From NCBI GenBank assembly GCA_000507305.1, contig DF240483.1, forward strand, positions 52,225-116,224: 64,000 nucleotides of DNA, read 5' to 3'. This stretch comes from Breviolum minutum Mf 1.05b.01 (lineage: Eukaryota; Sar; Dinophyceae; Suessiales; Symbiodiniaceae). Shown one piece after another: positions 57,761 to 64,000 of the stretch (within the stretch, counting starts at the first letter, position 1; each line of letters opens with the position of its first letter). The notes beneath the pieces are model-generated. The model was given only the letters and a program-made list of their open reading frames with translations. It was not told the origin of the DNA and searched no databases. The translations under genes were made by a program, and so were the position numbers.

Positions 57761-57970
57761 AGAGCAAGTGATCTGTGAAATGTGCGGTGAATTTTTGTAT
57801 CTTTGAGAATGCACGTTTTCTACTCCTTAGGCTGGTGGGGCTGGATGGATGCCCACTGCTCTACAAAATGGAAAATGCCTCAAAACCTGAAAACCCAAAT
57901 TTCTACAAATGACAATCTGCTGGAAAACTGACTTCAATTTTTTTGGCGATCTTTTGTATTGGAAAGCCTG

Positions 57971-58123
57971 AAAAAACAAACAAACAAACAAACAAACAAA
58001 CAAACAAACGAACGAACGAACGAACGAACAAACAGACAGACAGACAAACAAACAAACAAAGACAGACAAACAAACAAACAAACAAACAAACAAACAAACA
58101 AACAAACAAACAAACAAACAAAC
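57971..58123. repeat. (CAAA)n tetranucleotide array with CGAA and CAGA blocks
   Basis: About 150 bp of CAAA units. Two internal variant blocks occur, CGAA at about 58007-58028 and CAGA at about 58032-58045, with a single GACAGA near 58061. Long frames through it are artefacts. Confidence 0.95.
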
Positions 58124-58249
58124 AAAAACAATGGTCATGTGTAAACCACCAGCTCTTCAAACACTTGCTCGATGAGTACGACCCTGACCCCAGCCCACTG
58201 TGCTAGACGTCTTGGGACATACAGCAACTTGTCCATCAACAGGATGTCT

Positions 58250-59030
58250 CTCGGGGTTGGTGCATACTGCTTTTGTATGTTTTTTCTTTGCCTTTGTGGG
58301 GATTGGGGTACGAAGATTTTGTAGAGGTCGTTGCTTGGAACACTAGGGTTGCCGTTTCATAGTGCCAGGGTAGGCCACAACCACCTAGCCATGTCACCCA
58401 GAAACACCCCCGTAGATAGAAACTGGGAAAAGTATGGAAAAGTATCAAAATCTTTCGCGCGACCTGAACCACCCCTGCCCAAGATTCTCGGTGCCCTGTG
58501 GTAACGTGGCACGACAAAACGTTAATTTTTTCTACGAGTGGGTTTGGGGTAGGGTTGCTTTTGTTGATAAAATGGTTGAAAAAATTTCCCCTGATACAAG
58601 GACTTAGATTGCGGTTGATGGTGATGAAGATATATGGGGTATGTGGGCAGAATATTGACACAAATCTGTATCTATATATCCCCAATCCTACCCTCAAAAA
58701 AGTGTTCCTAGTCAGGTGGAAAGGCAAAAGTGGAACACCAAACGGTGCATTCTTGGAACACCCCCCGACCCCTTAATTCTGGTGGGGTTTAGCACCAAAA
58801 ACCCAAAAAGTGGAACACCATTTGCCTGTTTTCTGAAAATGTTGATACACTTACTTAACTAATGGATGTATCAATGTTTTTTTACTAAGCTAAATTCTAT
58901 GAGAGACCTTGGCGTACAGTTCGTTGCTTCAGATATATGTATGATAAATTGATTGGGTTAAAAATGGGTATGGGGGGGCGATATACGATGTGCCCAAAAA
59001 TTGAAGCAACGAACTATACACCAAGGCCTC
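58250..59030. mobile_element. Candidate non-autonomous element, G-rich with repeated GGAACAC motifs
   Basis: The base composition changes here to G-rich runs such as GGGTTTGGGGTAGGGTTG, unlike the flanks. AAAAGTGGAACACCA occurs twice in direct orientation (58726-58740 and 58806-58820), with related GGAACAC at about 58338 and 58752 and its inverse AGTGTTCC at about 58701. An inverted repeat closes the right side (58905-59029). No transposase-like frame was found. The limits are approximate and the element class is unknown. Confidence 0.4.
58905..59029. repeat. Inverted repeat, 26-bp arms, about 72-bp loop
   Basis: The left arm GACCTTGGCGTACAGTTCGT plus TGCTTC (58905-58930) and the right arm GAAGCAACGAACTATACACC plus AAGGCC (59003-59028) are inverse complements with three mismatches out of 26. 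The loop is AT-rich with a GGGGGG run. Confidence 0.85.
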
Positions 59031-59099
59031 TGCCTACTTTAAGACATTGGAGGGTTATGTTTAAAAAGAAGGGAAAAACAACTTTGACAGAACGACTTC

Positions 59100-61364
59100 T
59101 CAAACCCCCACACAACCATCCGAGTGACTCGCGGAGCTCGCCGGTGCTCGGGTCCTCCGACCCCGACGCGGCGTCGCCAGTGGCAGACCCTGCGCCCCCC
59201 GCGTGCCAGGGCAGGTCCTCGTCGTCCGCGGCGCGCAGCAGATACGTCACGTGGCGCGAGCTGAGCCGCAACATGCAGGGCCGCCACCAATTCACCTCTG
59301 AAAAACGAGAGAGCAATGAATTTGAAGAAGTGAAGATAAGTGAAGTGGAAAAAAATGTGGAAAAAATATGTTGGGAAGTGTTTTTGTTGTGTTGATTTTG
59401 TTTTTTGTTTTTATTAACGATAAACAGGTTTGAAAAGTTTTGAGAGTTTTTGCTCGAAATTGCACTTTTGAATTTTCTCGTTGTCCTCCTTTTCCACTGC
59501 ACTCATGTCACCCATGTCACCCATGCCACCCGCCTCCCTGTCACTTTGAAAGGAAGCTTGTGGAGTTGAGGCATTGGAAGCCGCCGAGGCCAAAAACAGC
59601 GACGCGGCATGAGAGCCCAAGGGATCTGGACGCCATGCACGCTGTGGCTTCAAGTCACGAGCACTGATGACGTAGTGCAGCACACGCCCTTCACGACAAC
59701 ACCTTCAGAAAACTTCTCAGAAAAGGCAATTTCAATATGATGTTGAAACAACTTTTGAGCTCCATCTTGTGGGTGTGGAATAAAGTGGAATAAGGTGGAA
59801 CGGATTGAAACAATTAGGGATCAATTGGGTTAAGTTTTGGGACTTCATGGGTGAGGCAGCGTCAGCGGATGGAATGCTTCGCAAATCAACAAATCAACGA
59901 GACAAACTGCCAAGATTTCAAATGTTCACGATCCTTCTTGGAATCTATCTTTGGATTCTGAATGATGTCGATGATTTTTCAAAAAACACCTGACCTGGAA
60001 TCGGAGAAGCGCGTATGGCCCAAGCATTCGTCCGTGAAAATGCCAGGGCTCAACAATTTGTCCACCTCCTCTTTGAAGGCTCCACGTTGTGGATTCCCCG
60101 CGAAGAACATGAAATCCAAATTGCCATGCTCCACCAAACCCGTGGCCAATTCATCGTCCAACCATTTGGAAACTTCTGCTTTCCAAGCATCGATTAAAGC
60201 CGTGGACTCTGTGGTCTCATTACGCCACTGTTTCCAACCTCCAGAACTTCCATCGCTACGGATTTTTTTCGAAGGTTGAGAAATCATGGCAGGTGTCCGT
60301 GAATCTAAGCCCCAAGGCATGTACAACGATAAGAAAGAATCGTTTTCAATGCGACATCGCTTTGGATCTCCAAGATGATTCACCACTTGGATGGTCGCCA
60401 CCAACTGAGGAATTTCTTGTGCTGCCACTAATTGCTCTCGTGTCACAGCTAGAGGAATCACATTTTGGATTCGCTCTTTGTATCTCTTCATCTGTCGCAC
60501 TTCGGCATCCACCACATCCGTCACATCCGTCAGTCCTGAGGGACACGCTTCAAAGAGCACCAGGCGTTTGCGTATGCCTGCGATGCGTCGCTCGTTGCTG
60601 GAGGGTCCTTCCACAGCAGGACCTCCCAATTCAGGGCTCTGTGCACCATGCAAAACCAAACCCAGCACGGGACAGACGAAGGACAAAGGCAAAGCAGGCT
60701 TGCCAGCAGGCAACGCAGACGGCAACGGAATGGTTCCCCCACTGCTTTGGCTTTTCTCCGTTTCGGAGACAAAGTCCACGGCCTGGAAGAGGCCAAAATG
60801 AGGCTCCGGAGGCTCTGGTTCCTCCGACACGTTGAGGATACACAAAGGACAGTCCTTGTTCCACTCCGAAGATAAGAAGAGTCCCTGCCAACCAAAAAAT
60901 CGTGTGAAAGGAACTCCGAAGCATTTCAAGAAGCTCGAAAGAAGGACTCGACCAACAGCCAATACTCGCATGCTTCCCATCCATAAGACCAAGAAACAAC
61001 TCACTGTTTCAAAGAAACTCCCGTCTTGCCCATCTTTCTCTGCAACTTGAGAAGTTCTGGTATCTCTGGTGGCATTCAATAATAAACAAGAACTCAAAAA
61101 CAGTTGCAATGTTGGAATTCCTTTCGGAAGTGGTTGGAAACCTGCAGGTTCTCCACGACCTAAGGTTTCACTTCGAAGATGTGAAGTTGGTCTCAATGCC
61201 GTCCAACCATTGCTATGTAAGCGCAACAGGGTACATAGCAACGCGAAGAGAAAAAGTACTGAAGAAGGTCTTCCCAAGTTTTCGCTGTCTATCATTGACC
61301 TCTGGAAACACCAACAGGTGAGAACCAACAGCAAACGTTCGACCGCATCCAAGAAGAAGGTCAA
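59100..61364 (-). CDS. Uncharacterised protein with one very long exon
   Basis: A minus frame is open from 61364 (ATG) to 59979, 461 codons without an intron, several times longer than any other exon in the window. Its C-terminal two thirds looks like soluble protein: CPLCILNVSEEPEPPEPHFG, GIRKRLVLFEACPSGLTDVT, AAQEIPQLVATIQVVNHLGD, ALIDAWKAEVSKWLDDELAT, FMFFAGNPQRGAFKEEVDKL. The first 130 codons are hydrophobic and may be intron that happens to be open, so the true exon start is uncertain. A GATTCCAG-GTCAGG donor near 59995 would join to exons at about 59690-59480 (VLHYVISARDLKPQRAWRPD then PLGSHAASLFLASAA) and 59295-59120 (CMLRLSSRHVTYLLRAADDE). The VISARDL...DPLG phrase faintly recalls the start of a C2 domain, but this is weak. 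Function unknown. Confidence 0.5.
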
Positions 61365-61739
61365 GATGCCCGGGGAACTCGGAAACGTCCTGAAGGGCTA
61401 AATAGCACAGTGGCTCAACATTCTAGAATGCTACCAGAATGATCTCACCTTATGACACGCCGCATCTTACTGCCGATGCCTTCGTGTAACACTCCCAGAC
61501 TATCTCTCATCCTATGTACATTGTCAATCTCTTTGGGACATCATTGGACATCAAACAGAGAATCACCGTGAATCATCAGCATCGCGACAAATTTTCCAAA
61601 CTCGCAACCACAACTTAGTCACCGGTACGATGTAATACAGAAATACCGCAGAGAGTAACAGTATTATAACTGAAATTATATTGTATCATATTGCATACAT
61701 TGCAATAGTATGCAATAGTATGAATACTTACTACGCAAG

Positions 61740-64000
61740 AAAGCCTTCCAACACTCGATCCCGTTACAGCCAGAGTGGCGTGCCGGGAATGCCGTTCTGC
61801 TGTGTCTGTTGTGTCTGTGTAAAGGTCTGCCGTGTCTGCAAAAGAACGGCTTGGGACGGCGCCAGGTGGCTTTGTGCGCTCGTGCGTTGTCTGCAGAAAC
61901 GGCACCACGAGGAGCTCCAGAAGAGCGGCTGCCAGCGTTCCGCCACGGGCAAGGCCAACGACGCGCCCTTCACCGCGAAGCCAAACGCAGGGAGCCAGGA
62001 GACCATCGAAGTCAAATGCCTCAATCGTCGAGTAGGTCGGATTCGCGCTTTGAAAAAACTTGAGCTTGAAAAAAACTGTAAAAGAAAGTTTTTCAATGAA
62101 TCAAATATATTCAAATAATAAAACAAACGAAATTGATCATCTTGAGTGTTGGCAGAGGCTTCATCTGCCAAGCTGCTTGAGCGGCAATTGGAGCGTGACC
62201 AACGTGTTCCTAACCTTTGCATCAAGTCAGTAAGGTCACTAAGGGCCAAGGTATGCCTTAAAAATCCTTAAGATATTCACGTTTAAAAAAAAGCATTTCT
62301 TCCACTCTTCCCAACCCGACCTGTGGCAACTGCACTTGGTGAGACACTCGAAGTGGTGGAGGCCGACGAGGTGACTTGGAATGCCGGCGTTTGCACTTGT
62401 CTACACATCGACTTATTTGAACTTCTATCCAATGCAAAGCTTCACTATGCTCTGATTTTCACGGAACAGTATCACATCGCACATATGCACATTGTGTATA
62501 TCCAATCTTTCTTGCTATATCAACATATCGTAGTGTGTAATTTGATATTGTATCGTTTCTAATATCACATTGATGTAAACCACTGTAAGATTGCACTTCT
62601 CTCATGTTTTCGGAGGGACCGTTTCTCTATTTGACCTTGGACCCCGCACCAGGCTATCTCCAATGGGCGCTCGCAGCCCACGCTTGGAAAATCCTTCTTG
62701 CTGCTCCCTTAGATTTCGATCCACAAAATCTTTCACGATCCAACGATATGCAGAGAAAGACTTTGATTGCTGGAACACTTTGCAGAGAATTTCCCTACGA
62801 GTTTCTGAGTTGCCCACTGGCCGTGACGGTTCTCCCCTAGACTTCGGAGGTGGAAGCGAACTACGCCGAAAGACACATCCATGAAGTCTGGTACAAACTC
62901 CTCACGGAAGTGGCGACAAAATCTCACAAACGTTTTCTTTTTGCAGGTTCAACTAACTAAAACCTTGTGAACCAAGTTGATTCCTCGAAACACAGTTGTC
63001 TGATTATGGAGTAGTAAATCACCTGCCTCATCATAGAACGGCATCTCCATTGTGGCCGTCCTCAAATGCGCGGGGACTCCCATTTTCTATTTTCCATGAC
63101 AGCGCTGAGATCCGGGCGCAGTGTCCAAAAGCTCTTCGTGAACGAACCTGGACACAAAAGGTCGAAAGTGAAGAAACTCACAGAAAAAGAGAACACGTTT
63201 TTTGAATCCTTTTTGATTCGTTCGTATTACACGTGCATTCATGAAGTGACAAGTTTGACATTTGTGATCAATGAGTGATCAATTGCGACTGTCTTTTACG
63301 AAAGCTGGAGCGAAATGAAATGAAACGACGACATTGAAATGCCTGACATGAATATCAATCGAGTTGTGACTCGAAATGACCTGCTTTTCCTGAAAAAAAA
63401 GCTGTGGATTGAGGCACTGAGGCTCCCGGCGCTAAGATCTCATGTGATCCCAAACCCTCGATCTGCTGCTGCCAGGGACCTAACGGCAACTCCTCCAAGC
63501 GCGCTTGGGCCTGCAGAGCCTCTCGTGGAGTGCCGCTCACCGCCCTGAAGTCCCGCCGCTCCAAGACCTAAAAAAGCTCCAAGACCTCCACAGTAAAATA
63601 TTGCATGTTTTACGTATTGCATATGTTTTTTGTTTTGAAAATTTGAAAAAAAAAACAGGAAAATGTGAGAAATGTGCTTAAGTAATCTCTTGAAAATCTT
63701 TGTACAAGACCCCAAGACCCAGCTTGATCCTTACCAAGGTACAGCCAAGGCCATCTCCCGCAGCACGGAGTGCTGCAGCTCTTGCGCGTACCACCGCAGC
63801 TGCCGAAGCTCCTGTGCAAAAAAAAAGACATGTCGCGGCTCGCGACTTGTGTCGCGACCCGTGTGTGTTCGGGGCACCTCGCGAGCAGCGCTGGCTGCCT
63901 CTGCTTCCACCAGCCAATCAGAGAGCCAGTCGTTGATTTGCTGCTTCTCCAACTCTTGCATCCCTTGACATTGACAGCATGAATCGACAAATTTTTAGTA
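61740..64000 (-). CDS. Coiled-coil/helical protein gene, 5' end beyond the window
   Basis: Minus-strand exons: about 63965-63875 (LEKQQINDWLSDWLVEAEAA), 63820-63735 (AQELRQLRWYAQELQHSVLR), 63565-63405 (REALQAQARLEELPLGPWQQ), 63080-63000 (MEMPFYDEAGDLLLHNQ), 62930-62880 (FCRHFREEFVPDFMDV), 62825-62605 (SKSFSAYRWIVKDFVDRNLR then EQQEGFSKRG), about 62400-62320 (frame uncertain), 62250-62140 (LSDLTDLMQRLGTRWSRSNC), 62035-61760 (two frames open; one reads IEAFDFDGLLAPCVWLRGEG). The first two have coiled-coil spacing. No family is recognised. It runs off the right edge. The exon at 61.8-62.0 kb may be the last one, with the next gene to the left beginning near 61.4 kb. Confidence 0.48.

Noticed and set aside
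57827..58206. Cys-Leu-Phe-Val and Asn-Lys-Gln-Thr repeat frames
   Set aside because: They are translations of the (CAAA)n array.
59480..59690. Possible C2 domain at VISARDL...DPLG
   Set aside because: Only one short phrase fits. The calcium-binding aspartates and the rest of the beta sandwich cannot be seen, so it is not called as a domain.
60293..60835. 180-codon plus-strand frame
   Set aside because: It lies wholly opposite the 461-codon minus frame, has no domain, and would be the only long plus-strand gene in the window.

Overview
The window reads as nuclear DNA of a dinoflagellate, most likely in or near Suessiales/Symbiodiniaceae. Four observations support this. Almost every stretch that looks coding lies on the minus strand across 64 kb, as expected of a unidirectional gene array. 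The genes are split into many exons of roughly 25-150 codons or less. Several introns that can be placed by protein continuity use GC or GA instead of GT as donor, with short direct repeats across the two splice sites. A degraded Ty1/copia-like element and many micro- and minisatellites fill the rest. No rRNA, tRNA, CRISPR array or bacterial-type operon was seen. No intact spliced-leader relic was noticed. The species is an inference.

Layout by coordinate (genes are transcribed right to left). 1-4.8 kb: broken copia-like retroelement with three tandem-repeat blocks inside or beside it. 4.8-6.5 kb: a duplicated segment and sequence with no recognised gene. 6.5-17.9 kb: TTC12-like gene (Cys-rich N-terminus, TPR block, acidic linker, armadillo-type repeats). 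18.4-22.8 kb: gene for a membrane protein of a type that looks dinoflagellate-specific. 24.4-30.0 and 32.0-35.2 kb: many coiled-coil exons, one or two long genes, separated by a repeat-rich gap. 35.3-38.9 kb: first MORN-repeat gene. 39.4-45.0 kb: sugar-porter type MFS transporter. 45.2-47.8 kb: unrecognised multi-exon gene. 48.4-51.2 kb: mitochondrial carrier resembling SLC25A39/SLC25A40. 51.5-55.7 kb: second MORN-repeat gene and a long open frame. 56-57.8 kb: unrecognised exons. 58.2-59.0 kb: unusual G-rich block with an inverted repeat. 59.1-61.4 kb: gene with one very long exon. 61.7-64 kb: coiled-coil gene running off the right edge.

The genes do not form an obvious pathway. TTC12 in animals helps assemble axonemal dynein, and MORN and coiled-coil proteins are common in cilia and the cortex, so a cytoskeletal flavour is possible. 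The two carriers are metabolic. Exon limits are approximate unless a splice junction is stated to have been placed to the base.
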